DNA from: Rickettsiales bacterium
GTDB taxonomy: Bacteria; Pseudomonadota; Alphaproteobacteria; UBA8366
DNA length: 43,790 nt
NCBI GenBank assembly: GCA_002724555.1
Contig: PBOZ01000025.1
Location: 1 to 43,790, forward strand
Reading direction: 5' to 3'
Shown here: positions 16,804 through 25,899 of the stretch, one piece after another
How the letters are laid out: each line of letters starts with the position of its first letter
Numbering within the stretch: position 1 is the first letter of the stretch
Program-made: the position numbers and the translations under genes
The notes under the pieces: generated by a model
Database searches by the model: none
The model's input: the letters and a program-made list of their open reading frames with translations, nothing else
Told to the model about the DNA's origin: nothing

Positions 16804-19772
16804 GACGGTGACCCCGGTTGCTGAGTGGGAAGCGCCGCTTCCAATAGACGAGCAACATGAATCGCGTTTCGCGCCGTACCGTCTTGGATTTGATGTCGGC
16901 AACTCGTGCCGTCGGCGACAATGATCGTGTCGCTATCTGCCTCGCGGACGGCGGGTAACAAAGATGCCTCCGCCATTTTCATTGACACATCGTAGGTTTC
17001 TTGTTGATAGCCGAATGCGCCGGCCATGCCGCAACAACTCGACGTAACGGTCTCAACCTCCAGGTCAGCGATCTGATGCAACACTTTTTCAACACTGCCC
17101 ATGACGTCAAAAGCTTTTTGGTGGCAGTGGCCATGCAGAAGTACCCGTCTTTGTTCTATTTCGGCGAAGTCGACGGCGAAGCGCCCAGCGTCTATTTCTT
17201 GCGCAATAAATTCCTCAAACAGCATTGCGTTCTCTGAAAGCGCTTTAGTCTCATTTCCCGGTAATATTGCGTGAAATTCGTCACGCAAAGTTAGAAGACA
17301 TGATGGTTCCAGCCCTACAATTGGTGCACCGGAGGCGATGTGTGGTGCCAAGGCATCACATGTGCGTTTCGCTTCGGCGCGCGCCTCGTCAATAAGGCCA
17401 GCAGCTAGGAATGTGCGCCCACAACAGAGAGGTCGCTGTGCTGATTTTGCAGCTGCTACAGTCACTCGGTATCCAGCATATGTGAGAACTTTAATGGCTG
17501 CGTCTAGGTTCTCTGGCTCAAAGTTCGTATTAAAAGTATCTGCCAAGAGGACAACGGGATAACCGTCTCTATCACCAAATTCTGAACCCTGTTTATCAAA
17601 GGCGTCGCGGCGCCATTTTGGGAGTTTTCGATTAGCGGTTAATCCGGTAATCCATTCTGATAGCTTCGCCATTCCCGGAATGACATCTCGTAAATTCAAG
17701 AGGAATGCAAAACTTCGTGCGGTTTCGGCATATCGCGGCAGGTAGGCAATGAGACGATCTCTTAGTTTAAGGCCGTTGCGGCGAGCGTAGTGATAGAGGA
17801 ACTCCGTTTTCATCCGTGCCATATCGACGCCAGTTGGACATTCCCGTTTGCATCCTTTGCAACCAACGCAAAGTGCCATGGTTTCCCGCATCTCTTCGGA
17901 AGTAAACGCGTCGGGACCTAGCTGTCCTGAGAGAGCGAGGCGGAGCGTGTTTGCTCGACCGCGCACAAGGTGTTTTTCGTCTTGGGTCGCGCGGAAGGAT
18001 GGGCACATGACGCCGGTATCAAACTTGCGGCAGGCGCCATTGTTATTACACATTTCAACTGCGCTGCTTAAACTGCCCCATTCCGACCAATCAAGTCCGC
18101 TATCGAGTTTCATTGGCTCGTAATCGGGCTTGAAACGAAATAATGAACGGTCGTCGAATTTTGGCGGGTGAACGATCTTGCCAGGATTCATAATACCTTT
18201 GGGATCAAAGGTATCCTTAACCTCTTCAAAGTTTGATACCATTCGGTCGCCAAACATTGTGCGGTGAAACTCGGAACGAACGATGCCATCTCCGTGCTCG
18301 CCCGAATGCGACCCTTTATACTGACGAACCATTTCGAAGGCTTCTTCCGCGATGGCACGCATTGTTTTGGCGCCTTCTTCGTCTTTTAGGTTGACGACAG
18401 GGCGGACGTGTAAACAGCCGACCGATGCGTGTGCATACCATGTGCCCTTTGTGCCGTATTTGGTGAACACATTGGTGAGACGGTTGGTATACTCAGCAAG
18501 ATCCTCCAAAGGGACTGCGCAATCTTCGATAAATGAGATCGGCTTACTGTCTCCCTTCATCGACATCATAATATTGAGACCCGATTTACGTACGTTCCAG
18601 AACTCGGATTGATCCGTTCCAGTCGTCGCCTCCACGACCGCATTTGGATAACCAAGGTCTCCCATCAGGGTGCCAAGTTCCTCGAGCTTTGCTAGTTGTG
18701 GTTCCAAATCATCGCCTGCGAATTCTACAAGAAGGAGTGAATCTGGCTCCCCTTGTACGAATTTTTCGATGGTTGGGCTGAACATTGGTATATCGCGCGC
18801 AAGGTCCATCATATTGCGGTCAACCAATTCAACGGCAGTGGGGCCGAGTTTTACGATGTGTTGGGTTGATTCCATCGCGCTATAAAAAGTAGGGAAATGG
18901 CAAATTCCGAGGACTTTGTGTTTAGGAACACGGTGCAGGCCGAGATGGACGCGCGTTGAAAAGGCTAGTGTTCCTTCGGAGCCCACGAGTAGATGGGCCA
19001 GGTTGGGTTGGCCCCTTCCTGGATGATTGGAAGCGCCGGGAACCAAAGCATCGATGTTGTAGCCGCCAACGCGACGCATGAGCTTAGGGAATCGTTTTAA
19101 GATTTCCTCTGCTTCGCGTTGGCCAATCGTAAATAGGGTTTTTGCTAAGTCGCGATAGCCAGATGGCAGACTATTATCGCCAAGATCATTTGGCAGTTCC
19201 CCAAAGCGAAATTCCGAGCCATCCGTCATGATTGCATCGATTGCGCGAACATTGTCCCGCATGGTTCCGTATCGGATCGAGCGAGCCCCGCAACTGTTAT
19301 TGCCAGTCATGCCGCCTATCGTTGCCCTACTGGACGTCGAAACGTCGACCGTGAACATATATCCGTGGGGGTTCAGAAAGCCGTTAAGTTGGTCAAGCGC
19401 AATTCCAGGTTCTACCGTCGCCGTTCCTGCCTCGGCATCAAAATCGATAACCCGGTTGAGGTGTTTGCTAACGTCGACGACCAATGCTTCGCCTACAGTC
19501 TGACCGCATTGCGATGTGCCGCCGCCGCGCGGCAGCAGTGGAACACCTTCTTCTGCGGCAATCTCCATTGCGGTGCGAATATCTTGTTCAGTCTTTGCGA
19601 CAACAACGCCGATAGGCTCGATTTGATAATGCGATGCGTCGGTCGAATAACGGCCACGACTAAACGCGTCGAACAACACTTCGCCTTCTATTTCGCGTTT
19701 TAGACGTTGTGCGAGGGCAGGGTCACCTTTGATGATATTGGTGCCGATAATTGGGGGTCGCTGAGCACCCAT
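16800..19772 (-). CDS. FAD-linked D-2-hydroxyacid dehydrogenase with 4Fe-4S and CCG domains
   Basis: A 990-residue fusion of a GlcD-type FAD domain and a GlcF-like iron-sulfur domain. The PCMH FAD-binding region is at about 55-260 (PRGGGTSQCGQ at 81-91), with the FAD-oxidase C domain to about 540. A CxxCxxCxxxCP ferredoxin motif begins at Cys635, with a further Cys-rich stretch near 585. Two CCG-type motifs lie in the last 200 residues (LCCGRTF, SSCCGMAGAFG). The architecture matches YdiJ-type D-2-hydroxyglutarate or D-lactate dehydrogenases that pass electrons to quinone or cytochrome. Start 19772 follows AAAGGA; a 22-codon upstream extension is unlikely. It is coupled to the GntR gene by ATGA and divergent from an aminotransferase. 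The substrate is a D-2-hydroxy acid, not identified. Confidence 0.92.
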   Translation of the reverse strand: MGAQRPPIIGTNIIKGDPALAQRLKREIEGEVLFDAFSRGRYSTDASHYQIEPIGVVVAKTEQDIRTAMEIAAEEGVPLLPRGGGTSQCGQTVGEALVVDVSKHLNRVIDFDAEAGTATVEPGIALDQLNGFLNPHGYMFTVDVSTSSRATIGGMTGNNSCGARSIRYGTMRDNVRAIDAIMTDGSEFRFGELPNDLGDNSLPSGYRDLAKTLFTIGQREAEEILKRFPKLMRRVGGYNIDALVPGASNHPGRGQPNLAHLLVGSEGTLAFSTRVHLGLHRVPKHKVLGICHFPTFYSAMESTQHIVKLGPTAVELVDRNMMDLARDIPMFSPTIEKFVQGEPDSLLLVEFAGDDLEPQLAKLEELGTLMGDLGYPNAVVEATTGTDQSEFWNVRKSGLNIMMSMKGDSKPISFIEDCAVPLEDLAEYTNRLTNVFTKYGTKGTWYAHASVGCLHVRPVVNLKDEEGAKTMRAIAEEAFEMVRQYKGSHSGEHGDGIVRSEFHRTMFGDRMVSNFEEVKDTFDPKGIMNPGKIVHPPKFDDRSLFRFKPDYEPMKLDSGLDWSEWGSLSSAVEMCNNNGACRKFDTGVMCPSFRATQDEKHLVRGRANTLRLALSGQLGPDAFTSEEMRETMALCVGCKGCKRECPTGVDMARMKTEFLYHYARRNGLKLRDRLIAYLPRYAETARSFAFLLNLRDVIPGMAKLSEWITGLTANRKLPKWRRDAFDKQGSEFGDRDGYPVVLLADTFNTNFEPENLDAAIKVLTYAGYRVTVAAAKSAQRPLCCGRTFLAAGLIDEARAEAKRTCDALAPHIASGAPIVGLEPSCLLTLRDEFHAILPGNETKALSENAMLFEEFIAQEIDAGRFAVDFAEIEQRRVLLHGHCHQKAFDVMGSVEKVLHQIADLEVETVTSSCCGMAGAFGYQQETYDVSMKMAEASLLPAVREADSDTIIVADGTSCRHQIQDGTARNAIHVARLLEAALPTQQPGSPS

Positions 19773-19811
19773 AAGGCGTCCTTTCGTTCGCTTTAAATTT
19801 GCTCTATCAAA

Positions 19812-19821
19812 TTGTATACAA
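19812..19821. promoter_or_regulatory. TTGTATACAA palindrome, candidate GntR/FCD operator
   Basis: A perfect 10-bp palindrome 40 nt before the dehydrogenase start codon. The form TnGTATACnA is typical of FadR-subfamily GntR operators, and a gene for such a regulator is the second gene of this operon. This suggests autoregulation. The binding partner is inferred. Confidence 0.5.
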
Positions 19822-19921
19822 AAATAAAAATGCCTCAAGAATAATTACTATAAATATATTAATTGCCTGTTTTTAAACAAAATAATTTATATTCTAATTG
19901 ACTTAATTGGCTTCTATTATG

Positions 19922-19957
19922 TATGCATTATGCTTTATAACGTCAAAATAATGCATA
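19922..19957. promoter_or_regulatory. Long inverted repeat upstream of aminotransferase
   Basis: TATGCATTAT at 19922-19931 and ATAATGCATA at 19948-19957 form a perfect 10-bp inverted repeat with a 16-nt centre, ending 33 nt before the aminotransferase ATG. Half-sites are about 26 bp apart centre to centre. The sequence differs from the TTGTATACAA dyad, so a second regulator may act here. The surrounding 19773-19990 region is strongly AT-rich and must hold both divergent promoters. Confidence 0.4.
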
Positions 19958-19990
19958 AAAATACATCGGGCAATTGATTGGGAGAGCGGT

Positions 19991-21166
19991 ATGCCGAATA
20001 CCAGTGGCCGTCATTTTTTGCAGATCCCTGGGCCAACGAATGTACCAGACCGGATCTTGCGTGCAATTGACAATCCAACCATTGACCACCGTGGTCCAGC
20101 GTTTGGTGAAATGTCGGAAGGGCTTTTTGGCGACCTAAAGAAGATCTTCAAGACAGAGAACCCTGTTATTATTTATCCGGCGTCCGGAACGGGTGCCTGG
20201 GAGGCAGCCTTGGTCAACACATTGTCACCTGGTGACAACGTGTTGATGTATGAAACGGGCCAGTTTGCGACGTTATGGCAGAATTTGGCACTTAGATTAG
20301 ATCTCGTTCCGGAGTTTGTTACAGGGGATTGGCGCCATGGCGTCGATCCACAAGCGGTTGAAGCGCGACTTTTGGATGACACGGATCACGTGATCAAAGC
20401 GGTGTGTATGGTCCACAATGAAACCTCAACCGGCGTTACATCGCGTGTGGCAGAGGTTCGCGAGGCCATCGATCGGAGCGGCCATCCGGCCTTGCTTATG
20501 GTGGACACAATTTCCTCTCTTGCGTCCATCGACTATCGTCACGACGAGTGGAAGGTCGATGTGACTGTCGCCGGTTCTCAAAAAGGCCTGATGTTACCAC
20601 CGGGTCTGAGTTTCAACGCGATTAGTGATAAGGCGATAGAAGCATCGAAGTCTTCCAAACTGCTGAAGTCATACTGGGCGTGGGATGATATGTTGACGGT
20701 TAATGGCACGGGATACTTTCCCTACACGCCAGCGACCAACTTGCTCTACGGCCTTAGAGAAGCCATTAACATGCTGTTAGAAGAAGGCTTGGACAACGTA
20801 TTCGCGCGCCATGACCGCATGGCGGAGGCTACACGGCGGGCCGTCCAGTCTTGGGGGCTCGAAGTGTTGTGTCTGGAGCCGAAAGAGTTTTCCAGTTCGC
20901 TGACAGCGGTCTTGATGCCGCAAGGCCATAGCGCGGATGCCTTTCGAAAGGTGGTTTTAGACAATTTTAATATGTCGCTTGGCAATGGCCTGAGCAAAGT
21001 GGCCGATAAAGTTTTCAGGATTGGTCACCTTGGTGATTTCAACGAGCTTATGTTGGCAGGAACTCTTGCCGGTGTAGAAATGGGTTTGGGCCTCGCTGGC
21101 GTGCCGCATCAGAAGGGCGGTGTCGATGCAGCGATGCGATATTTTGAAAGTGAGGCGGGGTTATAA
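19991..21166 (+). CDS. Alanine/serine-glyoxylate aminotransferase family enzyme (class V)
   Basis: A 391-residue PLP aminotransferase. Opening motif LQIPGPTNVPDRI, phosphate-loop region ASGTGAWEA near residue 64, VHNETSTGV near 141, Asp172 in MVDTISSL, and the PLP lysine Lys198 in GSQKGLMLPPG. This group moves an amino group from serine, alanine or (S)-ureidoglycine to glyoxylate or pyruvate. The sequence resembles methylotroph/alphaproteobacterial serine-glyoxylate aminotransferases more than PucG, but specificity is not certain. It has a good ribosome site (GGGAGAG). Divergence from a D-2-hydroxyacid dehydrogenase suggests linked metabolism: glyoxylate or hydroxypyruvate to glycine, serine or D-glycerate. 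Confidence 0.9.
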   Translation: MPNTSGRHFLQIPGPTNVPDRILRAIDNPTIDHRGPAFGEMSEGLFGDLKKIFKTENPVIIYPASGTGAWEAALVNTLSPGDNVLMYETGQFATLWQNLALRLDLVPEFVTGDWRHGVDPQAVEARLLDDTDHVIKAVCMVHNETSTGVTSRVAEVREAIDRSGHPALLMVDTISSLASIDYRHDEWKVDVTVAGSQKGLMLPPGLSFNAISDKAIEASKSSKLLKSYWAWDDMLTVNGTGYFPYTPATNLLYGLREAINMLLEEGLDNVFARHDRMAEATRRAVQSWGLEVLCLEPKEFSSSLTAVLMPQGHSADAFRKVVLDNFNMSLGNGLSKVADKVFRIGHLGDFNELMLAGTLAGVEMGLGLAGVPHQKGGVDAAMRYFESEAGL

Positions 21167-21172
21167 ATTACT

Positions 21173-21190
21173 TGGTTGCCTTGGCAACCA
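21173..21190 (+). terminator. Hairpin after aminotransferase gene
   Basis: TGGTTGCC and GGCAACCA form an 8-bp perfect stem with a TT centre, 7 nt after the stop codon at 21166. The place suits a 3'-end stabilising or terminating hairpin, but no U run follows, so it is not a canonical intrinsic terminator. It could equally be a binding site. Confidence 0.4.
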
Positions 21191-21404
21191 TACGAAAATC
21201 AGAGAAGGGTCACCCACGAAAAGTGATGTGTAACTCTTCATGCAAATCCCGAGGAAGAAAAGTGGCCAATTTATCCCAATGGCTAACTTAGCTTGGCACA
21301 GCAGCTAGCCATACAATTAGTGGAATTTAAGTCTGAAAGTTGCCCCTGATGTGTTGCGCGACCTAAACGCCTCTTAGTTGTGAGGCATGACTATTATAGA
21401 AATT

Positions 21405-21584
21405 TCAGTGCTCGCTGCTGGAAGGTTTTGAATCTAATTCGATAAAATCCCGGACGGCGGCTTTGACGTCGTTGGTGCCGGGCAGCATTTTAAATGAACC
21501 ATCAGGACGTCGAATCGCAATTAGTCCCGTTTGTTCGATAAGGGCATATTGGTAGTCGTCGATTTTGCCTGAACGCTCACTCAT
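21405..21584 (-). CDS. Small hypothetical protein
   Basis: A 59-residue hydrophilic frame starting at ATG 21584, with an upstream ATG at 21608 as alternative. The protein has balanced composition (a beta-like YALIEQTGLIAIRRPDGSF stretch followed by an acidic helix and a serine-rich tail) and does not look like an antisense shadow, since no plus-strand gene lies opposite it. I do not recognise a family. It is divergent from the FAH-family gene. A weak GGGA site precedes the chosen start. Confidence 0.45.
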   Translation of the reverse strand: MSERSGKIDDYQYALIEQTGLIAIRRPDGSFKMLPGTNDVKAAVRDFIELDSKPSSSEH

Positions 21585-21695
21585 GCCTAGTCCCAATGTT
21601 CTTTCCATTCGCGCGTTAATTCTTTACATCCTTTGCTAGAGAAGCGATAGCGTATGTATCGCGCGAACGAAAACGTTAAATTGGGAGTGAGACAA

Positions 21696-22568
21696 ATGCG
21701 TATCCTTGCCTTTGATAAGTCTGGCCAGCCAACTTTGGGAGTGCGTCGCGGTGACGATGTTATCGATCTGTCGGTCGCGGCACCGGATTTGCCGGGCGAT
21801 TTGCCAGCTTTAATCGCTGCTGGTAAGGATGCCATGGCGCATGCGAAATTGTCGGCAGATAACGCATCTGGCGATGCAGTTATCTCTGCTGAGGGTCTGG
21901 TCTATCACCCGACAGTGTGGAACCCGGGCAAGATCATTTGTGTTGGGCTCAATTACGCCGCTCATGCGGCAGAAGCTGTTAGTGATACGAGTAATGTCCA
22001 AAATTACCCCTCGTTGTTCCTGCGGGTCTCTTCGACGCTGGTGGGTCATGAACAGCCGATCCTAGTGCCGAAGGCGTCCAGCGACCTCGATTACGAGGCA
22101 GAAATGGTTGCTGTTATCGGCAAGTCGGGCCATTGCATTTCCAAGTCCAGCGCTTTGGAGCATATAGCTGGTTATTCGGTCTTTAATGAAGGGTCTGTGC
22201 GTGATTATCAGTTTAAGTCCTCGCAGTGGACGAGCGGCAAGAATTTTGATGCGACGGGTGGTTTTGGCCCGGATTTCGTTACTGCCGACGAAGTGCCTGC
22301 TGGTGGCAAGGGACTGCGTATTCAAACGCGTCTCAACGGCGAGACTGTGCAGGATGCTAATACTGAAAATATGATTTTCGATATTGCCAATCTGATTGAG
22401 ATTATTACCGAAGTAATGACCCTTCATCCTGGTGATGTCATCGTATCGGGAACGCCCGATGGTGTTGGCTTTGCGCGGAAACCCCCATTATGGATGAAAC
22501 CGGGGGATGTCTGTGAGATCGATATTGAAGGCATTGGCGTTTTGCGGAATACGATAGAAGCAGCGTAG
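21696..22568 (+). CDS. Fumarylacetoacetate hydrolase (FAH) family protein
   Basis: About 290 residues with an N-terminal cap domain (1-70) and FAH barrel. The barrel opens with ICVGLNYAAHAAE near residue 80 and has LDYEAEM with Glu134 and Glu136, and SVRDYQ with Asp170, as likely metal ligands. SGKNFD near 190 and SGTPDGVGF near 257 complete the family pattern. Members are acylpyruvases, oxaloacetate decarboxylases, 2,4-diketo-3-deoxy-L-fuconate hydrolases or ureidoglycolate lyases. The last is tempting next to nitrogen-scavenging genes but not proven. Start 21696 follows GGGAGTGAG; a 14-codon extension to 21654 is less likely. It stands alone between a divergent small gene and a convergent receptor gene. 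Confidence 0.88.
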   Translation: MRILAFDKSGQPTLGVRRGDDVIDLSVAAPDLPGDLPALIAAGKDAMAHAKLSADNASGDAVISAEGLVYHPTVWNPGKIICVGLNYAAHAAEAVSDTSNVQNYPSLFLRVSSTLVGHEQPILVPKASSDLDYEAEMVAVIGKSGHCISKSSALEHIAGYSVFNEGSVRDYQFKSSQWTSGKNFDATGGFGPDFVTADEVPAGGKGLRIQTRLNGETVQDANTENMIFDIANLIEIITEVMTLHPGDVIVSGTPDGVGFARKPPLWMKPGDVCEIDIEGIGVLRNTIEAA

Positions 22569-22748
22569 AAATTTGCGAAGTTTTGAAGTTTTAATGTTTG
22601 GTAATTTATTGTGCGGTCAAAAACTGGGACATTCCCTGGGTATTTAGACTGTTGATGGTTATAACTGTTCAGATTTGTTGGTGAACTGCTAAGTTTTATT
22701 TGATGCTAGTTTGATAATTTGTGTAAATTTTTTGCGCAACATAAACAT

Positions 22749-23711
22749 TTAGTCAATGATCCCAGTACCCTTAGCGAAGGGCAGGTACTCCGCCTTTCGG
22801 TCTTGCAAAAATTCTCGGATCTTCTCATAACCGATGTCGATAGGCACGAAGCCTATTTTTGTTTTTTCTTTCATGAAATTTGGATCAGAGCCGATCTCTC
22901 CGAAAAGTTTTGAAATTTTAAAGCGTAACTCTTCGGGTGTTGAATTTGGTACGGCGATGCCTCGGTAGGCACCACCCACAAAATCAAAGCCAAGTTCTCT
23001 AAATGTTGGGACATCCGGGAATTTTGGATGCCTTTCCACCATTGCAATGGCGAGTATTTTAATTTGGTCGCTATATTTTACTGCAGCGGTCGTGTATGCC
23101 CAGCTGGCGTCAACCTTTTCCTGCAGCATCGCCGACATGGCCGCGGCAGTTCCTTTGTGCGCCTGATAGGCAGTGCGTGCTTGTACTTGTTTGTCAAACC
23201 AAGCTTTTGCTAAGTGGTTCGCTGTTCCCCGTCCCGATCCGGAAAAAGAGACCTTGCCAGGTTTTGCACGCATGGCGGCAATCAAATCTCTAAGGCTTTT
23301 ATAGTGGCTTTCCCCGCGCACCAAAAGGGCGTGCGGGGTATAATGAAAGATATGTACTACTGCGATATCTCTTGTTTTATATTCCGCACCTCTTAGCGGT
23401 TGCAAAAGAATATGGGGTAGATTGATGCCAAAGATTGTATGGCCATCGCCATTCATAGCATTAAGCTTGCTCCAAGCCACGGCGCCGCCGCCACCAGGAC
23501 GGTATTTTATAACGAGGTCTTCGCCGGTGATGGATTTGAAAATTGGTTGCTGAAGACGTGCGGTAGCACCAGATTCACCGCCGACGCCGAAGGGTATAAC
23601 GTATGTTACTGGTCGCTCAGGAAAAGCGGCTTTCGCTGCACTGACAAAGAATGTGAGTGCGACAATTATTACTAATATCGGTCCCCAAAGTGCAATTGGG
23701 TTTTTCGCCAT
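22749..23711 (-). CDS. TTT/Bug family periplasmic solute-binding protein (TctC-like)
   Basis: A 320-residue extracytoplasmic receptor of the tripartite tricarboxylate transporter type. The signal peptide has a hydrophobic core at about 8-25 and ends AKA/AFPERP. The mature protein opens with the family strand VTYVIPFGVGG; later features are YRPGGGGA near 70, GSGRGTANHL and PDVPTFRELG near 240. Bug proteins bind carboxylates. No TctA or TctB membrane subunit lies in the window, so it relies on a distant transporter or acts as a sensor. It is 39 bp downstream of the SuyB-like gene on the same strand, and TTT receptors have been linked with sulfolactate loci, so an organic or sulfonated acid ligand is plausible (inference). 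Confidence 0.88.
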   Translation of the reverse strand: MAKNPIALWGPILVIIVALTFFVSAAKAAFPERPVTYVIPFGVGGESGATARLQQPIFKSITGEDLVIKYRPGGGGAVAWSKLNAMNGDGHTIFGINLPHILLQPLRGAEYKTRDIAVVHIFHYTPHALLVRGESHYKSLRDLIAAMRAKPGKVSFSGSGRGTANHLAKAWFDKQVQARTAYQAHKGTAAAMSAMLQEKVDASWAYTTAAVKYSDQIKILAIAMVERHPKFPDVPTFRELGFDFVGGAYRGIAVPNSTPEELRFKISKLFGEIGSDPNFMKEKTKIGFVPIDIGYEKIREFLQDRKAEYLPFAKGTGIID

Positions 23712-23750
23712 TTTCCGTTGCTCGGCAGCGGTGCATTATTGGCAGGCTTA

Positions 23751-24917
23751 TTATGCGCTTTGATAAAGTTTCGTCATTACAAACTCACGATGACCCAACG
23801 CCTCCGCACATGTCATCCGACCATTACAAGTTCGCATTGTAATGTCGATAAGGCGGTCGCCAGCTTCGTCATAATTCATCTCTCGGCGAAGAATGCCGGA
23901 GACATCGAGATCGACATGCTCTCCCATCTCCCGAGCAGTCCGAGGATTAGCAGTCAATTTTATCACTGGTTCAATTGGGTTCCCGATAACGTTGCCTTGG
24001 CCTGTAGGGAATAAATGAACAACGAAACCCGCTGCAGCTTGTAGGGTTACGCATTCGGCCGCAGCCGATGACGTATCCATGAAATAAAGCCCTGGACCTT
24101 TCGCCGGCGCCTCCGCTGGTTTGAGAACATCGATGTAATTTGTCTTTTTCCCAATTTTTTCGAGGTTGCCAAAAGCTTTCTCTTCAATTGTGGTCAGTCC
24201 ACCCTCAATATTGCCTTTGGTCGGCTGACTTTCTGAGAGATCGTCTGTTTTATGCCGTTCGATCATGTCATTGTATTGGGTCCAAGTCTCAAAGAACTTT
24301 TTACCTGCCTCGGGGGTGGCGCCCCGCTCCTTACAGACAAGCTCGGCGCCAGTAATCTCGGATGTCTCGCCGAAACAGGTCGTCACGCCAATCGGGTTAA
24401 CCTTATCGATAAAGTTGCCGACGGTTGGGTTGGAGCCGATCCCCGACGTAGTGTCGGACTCACCGCATTTGACCGAGACCCAAAGCTCATTGATCTCACA
24501 CTGCTCACGCTGCTGTTCCGATGCGTCTTGGATCATTTCTTGTGCGATGCGGCTGGCGTCCGCCACCGTCTTAATTTCGCCGTTCCGCTCTAAAGCGAAG
24601 CCTTCCACCCGTTTGCCGGTTTTAGCGATCCCGTCGACGACACGGCCAGTCCAGCCAGGCTCAATGCCGATTACGACGACGCCCGCAACATTTGGGTTTG
24701 CTCCGGTACCGATTAAAGTCCGGAAATGCAGTTCTAAGTCCTCACCAAATTGCAGCCTGCCATAATGATGCGGGAGTGCCAGGGTTCCCTTGACGTTGTG
24801 TTCTACTTTCTCGCAGGCAGCGTTAGATAAGTCGTCGAGGGGTAGGATGATGACATGGTTACGGATGCCAACGCGGCCGTTTTCGCGGCGGAAACCCATG
24901 AAATTTTCGGGCAACAT
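23751..24917 (-). CDS. suyB: UxaA-family lyase, large subunit; SuyB-like
   Basis: A 388-residue UxaA/GarD-family protein without an N-terminal SAF domain. Motifs: [15 protein letters not shown] near the start, [16 protein letters not shown] around residues 47-62, [10 protein letters not shown] near 150, [10 protein letters not shown] near 180, [19 protein letters not shown] near 230, and PTGQGN near 305. Several of these are what I remember of SuyB, the large subunit of (R)-sulfolactate sulfo-lyase, which releases sulfite and pyruvate. Length and the separate small subunit also match SuyAB. A generic sugar-acid dehydratase of the same family remains possible. Start 24917 (preceded by GGTAAG) is preferred over ATG 24929, which has no ribosome site. 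Confidence 0.72.
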   Translation of the reverse strand: MLPENFMGFRRENGRVGIRNHVIILPLDDLSNAACEKVEHNVKGTLALPHHYGRLQFGEDLELHFRTLIGTGANPNVAGVVVIGIEPGWTGRVVDGIAKTGKRVEGFALERNGEIKTVADASRIAQEMIQDASEQQREQCEINELWVSVKCGESDTTSGIGSNPTVGNFIDKVNPIGVTTCFGETSEITGAELVCKERGATPEAGKKFFETWTQYNDMIERHKTDDLSESQPTKGNIEGGLTTIEEKAFGNLEKIGKKTNYIDVLKPAEAPAKGPGLYFMDTSSAAAECVTLQAAAGFVVHLFPTGQGNVIGNPIEPVIKLTANPRTAREMGEHVDLDVSGILRREMNYDEAGDRLIDITMRTCNGRMTCAEALGHREFVMTKLYQSA

Positions 24918-24922
24918 GTTAC

Positions 24923-25210
24923 TTACCATTTTTTTGTTTTTAAATTATGAGTATGGACATGGCCGCCAGTGGCGACGTCTTCGACTATTTTTCCGATATC
25001 GTGGCCATACTTTAGGACCGCATCTCCGTCCTTGAAGCTAGTGAGCGCAACTTTATGACCCAGAGGAATATCGTTAAGTGCTTTGACGTTGATCGTCTCG
25101 TCCGACTCCATTTTCCAGCTGGTCATACTCATTCCTGTCTTTACGTCCTCGACGACCACAACCCCCACGGTATCGCTGTCGTTATGAACGACGAAATGTG
25201 GCGCTGACAT
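24923..25210 (-). CDS. suyA: SAF-domain small subunit; SuyA-like
   Basis: A 95-residue SAF-domain protein ending in [12 protein letters not shown]. It is the small partner of UxaA-type dehydratases and of SuyB; in fused family members it forms the N-terminus. The [10 protein letters not shown] and KYGHDIGK segments are the conserved core. Start 25210 has an AGGAGGGAGC site directly before the ATG, so the longer frame to 25285 is rejected. Its stop is 5 bp from the large-subunit start. The SuyA name depends on the SuyB assignment; the small-subunit role does not. Confidence 0.75.
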   Translation of the reverse strand: MSAPHFVVHNDSDTVGVVVVEDVKTGMSMTSWKMESDETINVKALNDIPLGHKVALTSFKDGDAVLKYGHDIGKIVEDVATGGHVHTHNLKTKKW

Positions 25211-25363
25211 GCTCCCTCCTGTGCAGAGTGTTTTATATGTAACAAACTTAAGGCTCTGACCTGACAACTTTGAAGCCAGGGTCAAATAATATCAGAGATA
25301 ATAAAAGACTTGGTGATATCGTGAGTCAATGCTGTGTTGGTAATTGTTCAAATAAAGAACTAC

Positions 25364-25717
25364 TTAATCGGTATCCCCGTGTGTTTTCTGACTGTCGGCA
25401 GGCGCTTCAGTCCGTTCGCCCATGCTGTAATTACGAGCTACAGACGCGACCCTTAGGCGATAATCAGCGAAGACCCCAGCGCGGCCCTGCGATTGTGCTT
25501 TTCGATGTTTCTCTAGGTTTCGCCATGTCTGGATTGCTTTCTCGTCACGCCAAAAAGAGAGTGATAAAATTTTCCCCTCGTCGTTTAGACTCTGAAATCG
25601 CTCGATGGAGATGAAACCTTCTATTTTGCTTAACTCCTCGCGCAAACCGGCCGCAAGATCGAGGTAAGTTTTTTTTTGTCCATTTGCTGGCCAAACTTCA
25701 AATATTACTGCGATCAT
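25364..25717 (-). CDS. Antibiotic biosynthesis monooxygenase (ABM) domain protein
   Basis: A 117-residue dimeric a+b barrel protein: VIFEVWPANGQ strand, a helix with LREELSKIEGFISIERFQS, then ILSLSFWRDEKAIQTWRNLEKHRKAQSQGR-type pattern, which is the usual ABM end. The last 25 residues are a charged, probably disordered tail. ABM proteins are cofactor-free oxygenases or small heme or aldehyde-binding proteins; their substrates are varied. It lies 153 bp upstream of the SuyA-like gene on the same strand and may belong to that cluster. An overlapping plus-strand frame (25270-25614) is a shadow. Confidence 0.8.
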   Translation of the reverse strand: MIAVIFEVWPANGQKKTYLDLAAGLREELSKIEGFISIERFQSLNDEGKILSLSFWRDEKAIQTWRNLEKHRKAQSQGRAGVFADYRLRVASVARNYSMGERTEAPADSQKTHGDTD

Positions 25718-25899
25718 GATGCTTTCGTTTCAGTAGTTCAAACGATAATTAACTTACTAGTGATCAGTATTGTATCTAGAAAAACCGATGATTGGATGAA
25801 TAACTTTGTATCTTTTAACCAAGGTATAAAAGACTGGCTGTTTTCGAATGCATATCAATAGGTTATTGTAGGATATCGATATGGAAGGATTTCAATTAG

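Noticed and set aside
24265-24765. 166-codon plus-strand frame
   Set aside because: Antisense to the SuyB-like gene; Ser/Pro-rich low-information translation.
25718-25899. Possible SAM riboswitch in the metA leader
   Set aside because: I looked for the SAM-II pattern (TGATTT, GGCTTGC-like and GCTAAA blocks) and did not find it; the leader is AT-rich without the expected stems.
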